Shown here: piece after piece, positions 1-7,206 of the stretch
Layout: every line of letters begins with the position of its first letter
Position numbering within the stretch: position 1 is the first letter of the stretch
NCBI RefSeq assembly: GCF_019263585.2
Contig: NZ_JADQDF010000001.1
Location: forward strand, 744,001 to 808,000
Direction: 5' to 3'
Length of the DNA stretch: 64,000 bases
Origin: Pseudonocardia oceani
GTDB lineage: Bacteria > Actinomycetota > Actinomycetes > Mycobacteriales > Pseudonocardiaceae
The notes under the pieces: generated by a model
The model's input: only the letters and a program-made list of their open reading frames with translations
Database searches by the model: none
What the model was told of the DNA's origin: nothing
Translations under genes and position numbers: made by a program

Positions 1-2214
1 GGGCTCGGCGCTCAGGTCCTCGGCCAGCACGTCGAGGCCGGCCCACGGACGCTCGACGGCGGCGGCGGGCTCGCGGGGCGCGTCGGCGCGCAGGACCACG
101 TCGTAGCGGTAGCGGCTGAGCTCGTCGTGGGCGGTCGCGCGCTTGAGCGCCACCTCCGCCGCCGACAGCCGCGGCTCCGCCTCCGCGAGCTCGGAGAAGA
201 AGGCGGGGTCGCACAGCAGCTCGCCCTCCCAGGCGACGGCCGCGTCGAGCGCGCGGTGGTCGGCGCCCCGGCCGCGCGCGGCGGCCACCCCGGCCCGGAA
301 CGCGCGCAGCAGCCCGGCGTGCCGGACGTCGCCGACGAACAGGGCGCCGCCGGGGGCCAGCAGCGCGACCGCGGAGCGCAGGACGCCGGCCAGGTACTCC
401 CCCGACGGGAAGTACTGCAGCACCGAGTTGACGACGACCGTGTCGTAGCCGCCGGGGAGTCCGGCGAGGTCGTGGGCGGGGCGGGCGTGCAGGTCGACGC
501 GCCCGGCCAGCTCGGGGTCCGCGGCGACCCGGCGGGTGAGCGACGCGACGGCCTGCTCGGACAGGTCCAGGCCGGTGTAGCGCTCGCAGTGCGGCGCGAC
601 CTCGGTGAGGATCAGGCCGCTGCCCACGCCGATCTCCAGGACGCGGCGCGGCGCGAGGTCCCGGATGCGGCTCACGGTCGCGTCGCGCCAGGCGCGCATG
701 TCCTCGCGCGGGATGGCGGTGCCGTCGTAGGTCGAGTTCCAGCCGGCGAAGTCCTCCTCGTCGGCGGCGTAGAGCAGCTCGTGGACCTCCTTCCAGTCCT
801 CGACGCGCCCGTCGTCCCCGGACCGGTCGTCGCCCCCCTCTCTGCCCCCGCCGTCCAGGCGCGGCACGACGTAGGCCACGAGGCGCCGGTCGCCGGGGCG
901 GTCCTCGCGGACGACGACGGTCGCCTGCGCCACCCCCTCGTGGGCGCGCGCCGCCGACTCGATCTCGCCGGGCTCGATCCGGTAGCCGCGGATCTTGACC
1001 TGGTCGTCGACGCGGCCCAGGAAGTGCAGGTTCCCGTCGGCGTCGGTGCGGACGAGGTCGCCGGTGCGGTAGAGCCGCCCGCCGGGCGTCCACGGGTCGG
1101 CGACGAACCGCTCGGCGGTGAGGCCGGGCCGGCCGAGGTAGCCGCGGGCGAGCCCGGGCCCGCCGAGGTACAGCTCCCCGGGCTCCTCGCCGGTGACGGG
1201 CGCCAGCCGGTCGTCGAGGACATGCACCGCGGTCATCGGGTCGGCCACACCGATCGGCACCGACGGGCCGCGCAGCCGGTCGGGGTGGGCCTCGCCCAGC
1301 GTCGAGTTGACGGTCGCCTCGGTCGGGCCGTAGGCGTTGAACATCCGCCGGCCGCGGCCCCAGCGCCCCACGAGCTCGGGCGAGACCCGCTCGGTGCCCG
1401 CCAGCAGGGTGGCCGGGGGCAGCGTCAGCTCGGCGGGCATCGCTGCGAGCAGTGCGGGCGGCAGGATCATGAACGTGACGCCGTGCCGGTGGGCGTACTC
1501 GGTCAGCTCGGGGCCGGGCACGCGGCGCTCGGACGGCACCACGACCAGCCGCCCGCCCGAGAGCAGGCCCAGGCACAGGTCCCAGAACGCGACGTCGAAG
1601 CTGGGCGAGGCGAACTGCAGAACCCGGCTGTGCGGGCCGATGCCGAACCGTTCGACCTGCGTCGCCACCAGCTTCGCGACGCCGGTGTGGGACAGCACCA
1701 CACCCTTGGGCCGCCCGGTCGAGCCCGAGGTGTAGATGACGTAGGCCGCGCCGAGCACGTCGACGTCGGGCTCCGGGACCGACGTCGGTGCCGCCGCCAG
1801 CGCGTCGACGACCGCGGGGTCGTCGAGGAGCAGGTGCGGCACGTCGTCCGGGAGCTCCGCCGCGAGCGCGGTCGTGCTGACGATCACGGCGGGCCGGGCG
1901 TCTGCGGCCATGTAGGCGATCCGGACGGCCGGGTAGTCGGGGTCCAGCGGCAGGTACGCGGCGCCGGCCTTGAGGACCGCCACCTCCGCGACGATCATGT
2001 CGACCGACCGCGGCAGCGTCAGCGCCACCACCCGCTCCGGCCCCGCCCCGAGCGCGGCGAGCACGTGCGCGAGCCGGGACGCGCGCGCGTCGAGCTCGCC
2101 GTAGGTGAGCTCGACGTCCTCGAGCACCAGCGCCACCGCGTCCGGTGCGCGCCGGACCTGCTCGGCGAACAGGGCGGGCCAGGTCGCCGCAGAGGTCGGA
2201 CGTGGTGCGGACAT
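1..2214 (-). CDS. Non-ribosomal peptide synthetase, adenylation domain with embedded methyltransferase (3' part outside window)
   Basis: The reading frame is open from the ATG at 2214 to the window edge (738 codons seen, incomplete). The protein begins directly with an adenylation domain and has no condensation domain in front. Core A3 reads YTSGSTGRPKGV near residue 161, NAYGPTE lies near 290, YRTGDLV near 380, and the A8 region GRVDDQVKIRGYRIEPGEIE near 400-418. After A8 the adenylation fold is interrupted and a SAM-binding motif, VLEIGVGSGL, appears near residue 525. This is the usual layout of N-methylating NRPS modules. A candidate specificity code begins D-V-W, which is common in Ser-type pockets but is not decisive. 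A GGGAG ribosome site precedes the ATG. MbtH and amine N-hydroxylase genes lie just upstream on the same strand, so the product is probably an N-methylated hydroxamate siderophore peptide. Confidence 0.9.
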   Translation of the reverse strand, partial: MSAPRPTSAATWPALFAEQVRRAPDAVALVLEDVELTYGELDARASRLAHVLAALGAGPERVVALTLPRSVDMIVAEVAVLKAGAAYLPLDPDYPAVRIAYMAADARPAVIVSTTALAAELPDDVPHLLLDDPAVVDALAAAPTSVPEPDVDVLGAAYVIYTSGSTGRPKGVVLSHTGVAKLVATQVERFGIGPHSRVLQFASPSFDVAFWDLCLGLLSGGRLVVVPSERRVPGPELTEYAHRHGVTFMILPPALLAAMPAELTLPPATLLAGTERVSPELVGRWGRGRRMFNAYGPTEATVNSTLGEAHPDRLRGPSVPIGVADPMTAVHVLDDRLAPVTGEEPGELYLGGPGLARGYLGRPGLTAERFVADPWTPGGRLYRTGDLVRTDADGNLHFLGRVDDQVKIRGYRIEPGEIESAARAHEGVAQATVVVREDRPGDRRLVAYVVPRLDGGGREGGDDRSGDDGRVEDWKEVHELLYAADEEDFAGWNSTYDGTAIPREDMRAWRDATVSRIRDLAPRRVLEIGVGSGLILTEVAPHCERYTGLDLSEQAVASLTRRVAADPELAGRVDLHARPAHDLAGLPGGYDTVVVNSVLQYFPSGEYLAGVLRSAVALLAPGGALFVGDVRHAGLLRAFRAGVAAARGRGADHRALDAAVAWEGELLCDPAFFSELAEAEPRLSAAEVALKRATAHDELSRYRYDVVLRADAPREPAAAVERPWAGLDVLAEDLSAEP

Positions 2215-2292
2215 GCGTGTACTCCCGGTGGGGCGGTGCAGGTGGATCGGGTGCGGATGCGGGTGTCGCGGGCGGAGCGTTGGGCGCGGCGC

Positions 2293-2535
2293 TCAGTCGG
2301 TCTGCTGCGCGCCGACCTGCTCGTCCTGCTCCATGGCGGCGACGAGGCTGCGCGGGCGCAGGTCGGTCCAGTGCGTCTCGATGTGGTCGAGGCACTCCTG
2401 GCGCGTGGCCGGGCCGAGCTCGACGCTCCAGCCCTCGGGGACCGGCACGAACACGGGCCACAGCGAGTACTGGCCCTCGTCGTTCACCAGGGCGTGGAAG
2501 GTGCCGTCCTCGTCGTCGAACGGGTTGGTGGACAT
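2293..2535 (-). CDS. MbtH-like NRPS chaperone
   Basis: An 80-aa protein beginning [20 protein letters not shown] and containing the family pattern N-P-F-D-D, a central SLWP, a conserved P-x-G-W and a C-terminal DLRPRSL. MbtH proteins bind NRPS adenylation domains and make them soluble and active in the cytoplasm. It sits between the amine N-monooxygenase (31 bp upstream) and the NRPS (78 bp downstream), all on one strand, which is the standard position in siderophore operons. The length is normal for the family. The tail after DLRPRSL is rich in D, E and Q and probably unstructured. Confidence 0.95.
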   Translation of the reverse strand: MSTNPFDDEDGTFHALVNDEGQYSLWPVFVPVPEGWSVELGPATRQECLDHIETHWTDLRPRSLVAAMEQDEQVGAQQTD

Positions 2536-2566
2536 GGTGCTCCCTCGAGGTCGTCGGTGCGGGCGC

Positions 2567-3886
2567 TCAGGCGCCGGTGGCGGAGTGCGCGAGGCGCGCG
2601 GGCGTGGTGCCCGTGGCGGGGCGGGCGGCGATCGACGCGGCGATCTCGCCGCTGCGCACCGCGACGTTGGACAGCAGCGTCGAGGACAGCCCGTGCGTGT
2701 GCTCCGTGGCGCCCTGCACGTAGATGCCGGCCTGCACGTCGTCGTCGGTGGCGACGCGGTAGTCGCGCCCGATGTCGAGGCGGCCCAGCCCGTCGCGGTG
2801 GCAGTGCGGGGCGAGGGCGCCGAGCAGACCGACCGGGTCCGACGGCCGGTAGCCGGTGGCGTAGACGACGAGGTCGGCCGTGAGAACCTCGCGGCTGCGG
2901 TCGACGAGCGACTCCACCGCGAGCTCGACGCCGTCGTCGGTCTCCACCACGTCGGCGACGCGGCTGACGTTGCGGAACCGCAGGCGCTCCCGTCCGCTGA
3001 CCTTCTCGTGGTAGTGCCGGCGGTAGAGCGACTGGATCAGGTCGAGGTCGACCACGGAGTAGTTCGTGTTGCCGTGGTAGCCCAGGATCAGGTCCTTGAC
3101 CTCGCTCGGGGCCTGGAAGAAGTCGTCGACGGCGCTCGGGTCGAACACGCGGTTGGCGAACGAGCTGTCGTCGGCGGGGCTGTAGCCGTAGCGCGCGAAC
3201 ACCGCGCAGACCTCGGCGTCGGGGAACGAGCGGTGCAGGTGGTCGGCGGCCTCGGCGGCGCTCTGGCCGGCGCCGACCACGATCACGCGCCGGACGTCGG
3301 TGGCCGACGCCGTCGCGGTGATGAGGTCGCGGCTGTGCCAGATCCGGCGGCCGCCCGAGACCCCCTCGGGCAGGAACGGCACCAGCCCGGTGGCCAGGAC
3401 GACGTTGCGCGTGCGCAGCCGCCCGCCGTCGTCGGTGCGGACGTCGACCAGCCCGGGGTCGCCCGCCACCGGCTGGATGCCGACGACGGTGGAGCCGTAG
3501 TCGACGCGGTCGGCGAAGCCGGCCGCGGCCCACTCCAGGTAGTCGTGGAACTCCAGCCGCGTCGGGAACGAGGTCCCGTAGTTGATGAAGTCGACGAGCC
3601 GGTCGCGGTCGTGCAGGTAGGACAGGAACCCGAAGCGACTGGTCGGGTTGCGCAGCGTGGCGAGGTCCTTGAGGAACGACACCTGCATCGTCGCGTCCTC
3701 GATGAGCATGCCGCGGTGCCAGCCGAACCGCTCCTGCCGCTCGACGAAGCGCGCCGACAGGCCCGCCCCCTGCGCGTTGTGCTCGTCCACGGCGATCGCC
3801 AGCGCGAGGTTCGACGGTCCGAACCCGATGCCCACGAGATCGTGCACGGTTCCCCGGTGCGCGTCGACCGATCTCTCCTGCGGCAT
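2567..3886 (-). CDS. L-lysine/L-ornithine N-monooxygenase (siderophore amine hydroxylase)
   Basis: A 439-aa flavin-dependent N-hydroxylase of the SidA/PvdA/IucD family, which oxidises the side-chain amine of ornithine or lysine with FAD, NADPH and O2 to make hydroxamate precursors. The FAD motif [13 protein letters not shown] lies at about residues 18-30, an NADPH motif [17 protein letters not shown] near residue 198, and the family's C-terminal ATGYRP near 340. The frame stays open upstream to 4129, but I chose the ATG at 3886: GGAGAGG lies about 10 bp before it, and the upstream extension has no family similarity and crosses the iron box. It is first in the operon with mbtH and the NRPS. 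Ornithine is more likely than lysine in actinomycete hydroxamates; this is inference. Confidence 0.9.
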   Translation of the reverse strand: MPQERSVDAHRGTVHDLVGIGFGPSNLALAIAVDEHNAQGAGLSARFVERQERFGWHRGMLIEDATMQVSFLKDLATLRNPTSRFGFLSYLHDRDRLVDFINYGTSFPTRLEFHDYLEWAAAGFADRVDYGSTVVGIQPVAGDPGLVDVRTDDGGRLRTRNVVLATGLVPFLPEGVSGGRRIWHSRDLITATASATDVRRVIVVGAGQSAAEAADHLHRSFPDAEVCAVFARYGYSPADDSSFANRVFDPSAVDDFFQAPSEVKDLILGYHGNTNYSVVDLDLIQSLYRRHYHEKVSGRERLRFRNVSRVADVVETDDGVELAVESLVDRSREVLTADLVVYATGYRPSDPVGLLGALAPHCHRDGLGRLDIGRDYRVATDDDVQAGIYVQGATEHTHGLSSTLLSNVAVRSGEIAASIAARPATGTTPARLAHSATGA

Positions 3887-3938
3887 GGAACTGGCCCCTC
3901 TCCTGGTCACACGATGTTGAGCTGTGCCGACCCTTATC

Positions 3939-3957
3939 GAAGGCATGCCTAACTTCA
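3939..3957 (-). promoter_or_regulatory. Candidate iron box (IdeR/DmdR-type)
   Basis: On the minus strand the 19-mer reads TGAAGTTAGGCATGCCTTC. It keeps the central TTAGGC..GCCT inverted core and matches about 12 of 19 positions of the actinobacterial DtxR/IdeR consensus (TTAGGTTAGSCTAACCTAA). It lies 53 bp upstream of the N-monooxygenase start, where an operator/promoter would be expected. Iron-loaded IdeR/DmdR would repress the siderophore operon from here. Confidence 0.6.
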
Positions 3958-4138
3958 AGTCTTGACGCAGGTGCGTCGACATGCAGACGGACCGCTCCCC
4001 GAGGGGTGACGACCCGCGCTGGAGCAGTAACCGCTGGTCACCGCTCCGCTGCGGGATTTCGACCGGACGGGCGAGACGACTGCACCACATGCGAGTGCCC
4101 CCGACCACCGGTCGGGGGCACTCGGACAATCGGGACGA

Positions 4139-4537
4139 TCAGCCCAGGATGGGGGCGACACCGGCCGACGTCTCGTACGGGTTGGCGTACGGCAGAGGCT
4201 CGCCGCCGCCATCGGTGACGGTGTCGAACACGCCGTCGAGGTCGGTGTCGTCGAACACGAGGTCGGCCAGTCCGTCGGCGTGCTGGGCCACCGCGACGAC
4301 GTCCGGGGTGAACAGGCCGTCGGACGGGATGTTGTCGAACTGGGCCACGTCGTCGTAGAAGTCGCCGTCGACGTCGGTGAGCACGGCGTCGATCTGGCCG
4401 TCGTCGTTGGAGTCGATCAGGGTGGTCTCGGTGTAGCCGTCCCCGTCCACGTCGACGTACTCGAACGCGGTGTCGGTGCCGGAGTACTCCGGGGCGGCAG
4501 GCAGGTCGATCATGTCGGGGGCGTAGAACTCGGACAT
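4139..4537 (-). CDS. Small acidic DxDxDG-repeat protein, paralogue 1
   Basis: A 132-aa, strongly acidic protein with no signal peptide or membrane segment. Four repeats of the kind DVDGDGY, DSNDDGQ, DVDGDFY and DTDLDGV (residues ~28-105) match Ca2+-binding loops of dockerin / thrombospondin type-3 repeats. It ends in PYANPYETSAGVAP. No specific function is recognised. A close paralogue lies at 8590-9057 with the same ribosome-site block (GGAGGATCCGATGTCCG) and a similar segment ending CTGTAACC about 70 bp upstream of the start, so the pair looks like a duplication with its promoter. Two IS256-type elements lie between them. The start is set by the strong GGAGGA site. Confidence 0.8.
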   Translation of the reverse strand: MSEFYAPDMIDLPAAPEYSGTDTAFEYVDVDGDGYTETTLIDSNDDGQIDAVLTDVDGDFYDDVAQFDNIPSDGLFTPDVVAVAQHADGLADLVFDDTDLDGVFDTVTDGGGEPLPYANPYETSAGVAPILG

Positions 4538-4663
4538 CGGATCCTCCGTGGTGGTGGGGTACGGGGCGGGTGTTCCGCCCTCTTGTCAGGGAGGACTCCG
4601 GGGATCCGGCCGGGGTTACAGCGGTTCCGGACTTCTTTCCGCGCAGCCGGCCCGCCCTCGGGC

Positions 4664-6135
4664 CTGTCAAGATCTCTGTGTAAGTCGATCTAGAAATTGT
4701 CAGGACAGGTAGGGGCTGAGGCGTTCGGGGTAGGTCAGGGCGAGGGCGCCGAGGGCCTGTTTCCAGCCCTGGACGACGGCTCCTTCGACGAGTCGGCCAG
4801 ACGCTCGGCGGGCGTGGGCGGGCAGCCCCTTCTCCTTCTCCCGTGCCCGGGCTCGCTTGTCCTCGATATCGCGGATGGCGAGCCAGAGCAGCTTGATCGC
4901 GGCGTCGTCGTTCGGGAAGTGACCACGGTTCTTGATGATCTTCCGGAGCTGGTAGTTCAGCGACTCGATCGCATTCGTCGTGTAGATGATCCGCCGCAAC
5001 TCCGGTGGGAACGCCAGGAACGGGATGAACCGCTCCCACGCGTTCGTCCAGGTCATCACCGCCGCCGGGTAGCGGCGCCCGAGGTCGGAGGCGGCGAACG
5101 CGTCGAGCTCCACGCGGGCGACCTCGTCGGTCGGGGCGGTGTAGATCGGCTTGAGCGCCGCGGCCACCTTCTTGCGGTCGGAGTAGGACACGAACCGCAT
5201 CGCCGCCCGCAGCAGGTGCACCGTGCAGGTCTGCACGATCGACTGCGGCCAGGTCGCCTCGATCGCCTCCGGGAACCCGGACAGCCCGTCACAGCACACG
5301 ATGATCACGTCCCGGACGCCGCGGTTGCGCAGCTCGGCGCACACTCCGGCCCAGAACTTCGCACCCTCGGCGGCCTGGACCCAGATGCCCAGGACGTGCT
5401 TGACGCCGTCGAGGTCGACGCCGACGGCGATGTGCGCGGCCCGGTTGCGGACCTGGTGCCCGTCCCGAACCTTGATCATGAGGGCGTCGAGGTAGACGAT
5501 CGGGTAGATCTCCTCCAGCGGGCGGGACTGCCAGAGCTTGACCTCCTCGAGCACCGAGTCGGTGACCTTGGAGATCGTGTCGTGGGACAGCTCGGTGCCC
5601 AGCGTGCGGGCCAGGTGGTGGCTGATGTCGCGCACCGTCATCCCGCCCGCGTAGAGCGAGACGATCATCTCGTCGAGGCCGCCGGTGCGCCGTGACCCCT
5701 TCGGGACCAGCCGTGGCTCGAAGGTTCCGGCCCGGTCCCGCGGCACGTCGAGCGCCACGTCGCCGACCTCGGTCGCGAGGGTCTTCGGGGTGGACCCGTT
5801 GCGGGAGTTCGGGGTCCCGCGCCCGGCCGGGTCGCCACGCTCGTAGCCCAGGTGAGCGGTCTGCTCGGCGGCCAGGCCACGCTCGAGGACCGCTTTGATC
5901 ATCTCGGGGAGGAAGCCCCCGTCACCGGTCAGCGCGAGCTCACCGGCATCCACCTTGGACATCAGCCCGTCGAGCAGACCGGCATCGACCATCCGGTTCA
6001 CGGCGTCACGGGCCGTCTCGGGCTCGGCACCGACCGAGGGGGCGGCTCCGAGCGGATGCACATCCTGATCATCGATCACGGACATCTGTGTACTCCTCAA
6101 CTCAAGAGGATCTTGTTACACAGACCATCTGACAG
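4664..6135 (-). mobile_element. IS256-family insertion sequence (first copy)
   Basis: About 1.47 kb holding one transposase. Terminal inverted repeats are visible: plus-strand 4664-4683 (CTGTCAAGATCTCTGTGTAA) against the complement of 6116-6135 (CTGTCAGATGGTCTGTGTAA); both share CTGTCA and CTGTGTAA. I could not see an 8-9 bp target duplication in the immediate flanks, so the outer ends may be a few bases off or the duplication has decayed. The left flank is the promoter side of the acidic repeat protein; the right flank opens into a non-coding repeat island. Confidence 0.8.
4700..6085 (-). CDS. IS256-family (Mutator-type) transposase
   Basis: A 461-aa DDE transposase. The catalytic triad fits VYLDAL (about D196), VCCDGLSGFPEAI (about D264) and NAIESLN (about E373), and the family's VPRDR and NSRNG motifs are present in the N-terminal third. 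Full length and uninterrupted, so it may be active. An upstream in-frame TTG at 6100 exists, but the ATG at 6085 follows a clear GAGGAG site. It is distinct from the transposase at 7239-8504, with only family-level similarity. Confidence 0.93.
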   Translation of the reverse strand: MSVIDDQDVHPLGAAPSVGAEPETARDAVNRMVDAGLLDGLMSKVDAGELALTGDGGFLPEMIKAVLERGLAAEQTAHLGYERGDPAGRGTPNSRNGSTPKTLATEVGDVALDVPRDRAGTFEPRLVPKGSRRTGGLDEMIVSLYAGGMTVRDISHHLARTLGTELSHDTISKVTDSVLEEVKLWQSRPLEEIYPIVYLDALMIKVRDGHQVRNRAAHIAVGVDLDGVKHVLGIWVQAAEGAKFWAGVCAELRNRGVRDVIIVCCDGLSGFPEAIEATWPQSIVQTCTVHLLRAAMRFVSYSDRKKVAAALKPIYTAPTDEVARVELDAFAASDLGRRYPAAVMTWTNAWERFIPFLAFPPELRRIIYTTNAIESLNYQLRKIIKNRGHFPNDDAAIKLLWLAIRDIEDKRARAREKEKGLPAHARRASGRLVEGAVVQGWKQALGALALTYPERLSPYLS

Positions 6136-6167
6136 GCTCCCGCCCTCTCCCCCGCCGCCGGAGCGGG

Positions 6168-6375
6168 CCCGCGCACCGGTCGGCTCCCGCGCACCAGCTC
6201 GACTCCCGCGCGCGTTCCCGGGTCCCACGCACCAGGCCGGGTCCCGCGCACGAGCCGGGTCCCGCACGCCGGGCCGGGTCCGCGCGCGCGGATTCGGTTC
6301 CCGCGCGCCCAACACCTTCCCACGAGCCGCCGGGGGTGCGCGGGAGCCGGGAACGCGCGCGGGAGCAGCCGGACC
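6168..6375. repeat. 19-bp periodic repeat array A with orientation flip
   Basis: The core CCCGCGC (with variants CCCACGC, CCCGCAC, CCCACGA) begins at 6168, 6186, 6205, 6224, 6243, 6261, 6280, 6300 and 6319, so the spacing is 18-20 bp and mostly 19. The array then reverses: GCGCGGG begins at 6338 and 6357, still 19 bp in phase. A typical unit looks like TCCCGCGCACGAGCCGGG. A period of 19 is not a multiple of three, so this is not protein repeats. The arrangement could fold as a long imperfect hairpin about the centre near 6328. It is followed at once by the 16-bp palindrome at 6376. Confidence 0.75.
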
Positions 6376-6391
6376 GCGTTCCGCGGAACGC
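6376..6391. repeat. Perfect 16-bp palindrome (GCGTTCCGCGGAACGC)
   Basis: GCGTTCCGCGGAACGC is its own reverse complement. It directly follows repeat array A. Perfect copies recur at 6946-6961, 7078-7093, 56513-56528, 56580-56595 and 56888-56903, a 15-bp copy at 56673-56687, a half copy at 6903-6912 and a degenerate copy at 56738-56753. All of these are in intergenic DNA. One further perfect copy lies inside the transposase gene at 45691-45706. Confidence 0.8.
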
Positions 6392-6750
6392 GGACGCACC
6401 ACACAGGCAGCCGTCCGGCGATCCGGCACGGCCGCGCACAGCAGACTTGACCACAGCAGATCGACGATCACCAGGACCGCACCACCACGGCCCCACGACG
6501 GCCCCACGACGGCCCCACGGGCGCGGTCCCGACGATCACCACCCCGACCGACCGCATCCAGACCCCTTGATCGCCGAGACCGCACCGCCACCGCCCTCCG
6601 CGCGACCCCGACGTCACGCTCCCGGCGATCACCGAGCGCCTACAGCCGGGCGGCCGGATCACCGGGCCGTCCGATCACCGGGCCGTCCGACCGACGGGCC
6701 GTCCGATCACCGGCGGCGCCGCGCCGGGCAGCGGCCGAGCGGCCCGGCTT
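6392..6750. other. Non-coding stretch between repeat arrays
   Basis: No credible gene is seen: open frames here are low-complexity and shadow each other on both strands. It holds short reiterations such as CCCCACGACGG three times near 6491-6520 and GGGCCGTCCGATCACCGG around 6665-6712. Composition is similar to the flanking arrays. I see no RNA gene. Confidence 0.5.
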
Positions 6751-6890
6751 CTCGCGCACCCCGCAGCTTCCCGCGCGGCCTTCGGGCTCCCGCGCGCCGA
6801 ACCTGCTCCCGCGAGCCGCCGGGGGCGCGCGGGAGCAGGAAACGCGCGCGGGAACCGGGAACCGCGCGGGAACCGGTATGTACGCGGGGG
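6751..6890. repeat. 19-bp periodic repeat array B with orientation flip
   Basis: The second array of the 19-bp family. Forward cores begin at 6751 (CTCGCGC), 6770, 6789 and 6808; reversed cores GCGCGGG begin at 6827, 6846 and 6864. The spacing of 19 bp is kept across the flip. The flip centre (about 6808-6835) is nearly identical to that of array A (about 6319-6346), including the shared stretch GAGCCGCCGGGGG. A half palindrome (CCGCGGAACGC) follows at 6902-6912 and a full palindrome at 6946. Confidence 0.75.
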
Positions 6891-6945
6891 GCGGGAGGCG
6901 GCCCGCGGAACGCGCTCCGCCGCCCTGGCCTCACACACCCGGCTC

Positions 6946-6961
6946 GCGTTCCGCGGAACGC
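6946..6961. repeat. 16-bp palindrome copy
   Basis: Perfect GCGTTCCGCGGAACGC, downstream of array B, in non-coding DNA. Confidence 0.8.
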
Positions 6962-7077
6962 ATATCGCGGGCCCCGCACCTCCACCGCGGCCGGTCGCAC
7001 CTGCGCACCGTTCAACCACCTGCGCACGTCCCGCCGTGCAGGGACCGCCGACAGGTGCGCAGTTCAGGAAGGCCGTC

Positions 7078-7093
7078 GCGTTCCGCGGAACGC
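7078..7093. repeat. 16-bp palindrome copy with upstream TGCGCACGTC segment
   Basis: Perfect GCGTTCCGCGGAACGC. It is preceded at 7020-7062 by TGCGCACGTC and GGTGCGCAG, the same two pieces that precede palindromes at 56.6 and 56.9 kb, so a composite element rather than the palindrome alone is repeated. Confidence 0.75.
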
Positions 7094-7110
7094 GATCCCG
7101 ACGCACCCAC

Positions 7111-7155
7111 ACACGACGCGGCCCCACACGACGCGGCCCCACACGACGCGGCCCC
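7111..7155. repeat. Tandem repeat, three 15-bp units
   Basis: ACACGACGCGGCCCC is repeated three times without change at 7111-7125, 7126-7140 and 7141-7155, followed by the partial ACACACC. It is immediately upstream of a strong hairpin. The identity of the copies suggests recent slippage. Confidence 0.9.
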
Positions 7156-7160
7156 ACACA

Positions 7161-7197
7161 CCGACGGCCCCCGACCACAGAGGTCGGGGGCCGTCGG
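7161..7197. terminator. Strong hairpin, terminator-like
   Basis: Perfect 16-bp stem CCGACGGCCCCCGACC (7161-7176) pairing with 7182-7197 around the loop ACAGA. There is no T-tract, as is usual in actinobacteria. No intact gene ends here on the plus strand, and the IS at 7207 lies just beyond, so the hairpin may be left from a gene removed or displaced by insertion. Confidence 0.7.
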
Positions 7198-7206
7198 GCG
7201 GGGGAG

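Noticed and set aside
127..2883. 918-codon open frame on the plus strand
   Set aside because: Antisense to the NRPS and N-monooxygenase genes; Val/Arg/Gly-rich with no motif. Such long shadows arise from GC-rich third positions.
3886..4129. Upstream extension of the N-monooxygenase to 4129
   Set aside because: It would cross the iron box, lacks a ribosome site and has no family similarity; the ATG at 3886 has GGAGAGG.
6168..6890. CRISPR-like or tRNA-like structure in the repeat island
   Set aside because: No repeat-spacer layout and no cloverleaf or anticodon; periodicity is 19 bp with orientation flip.
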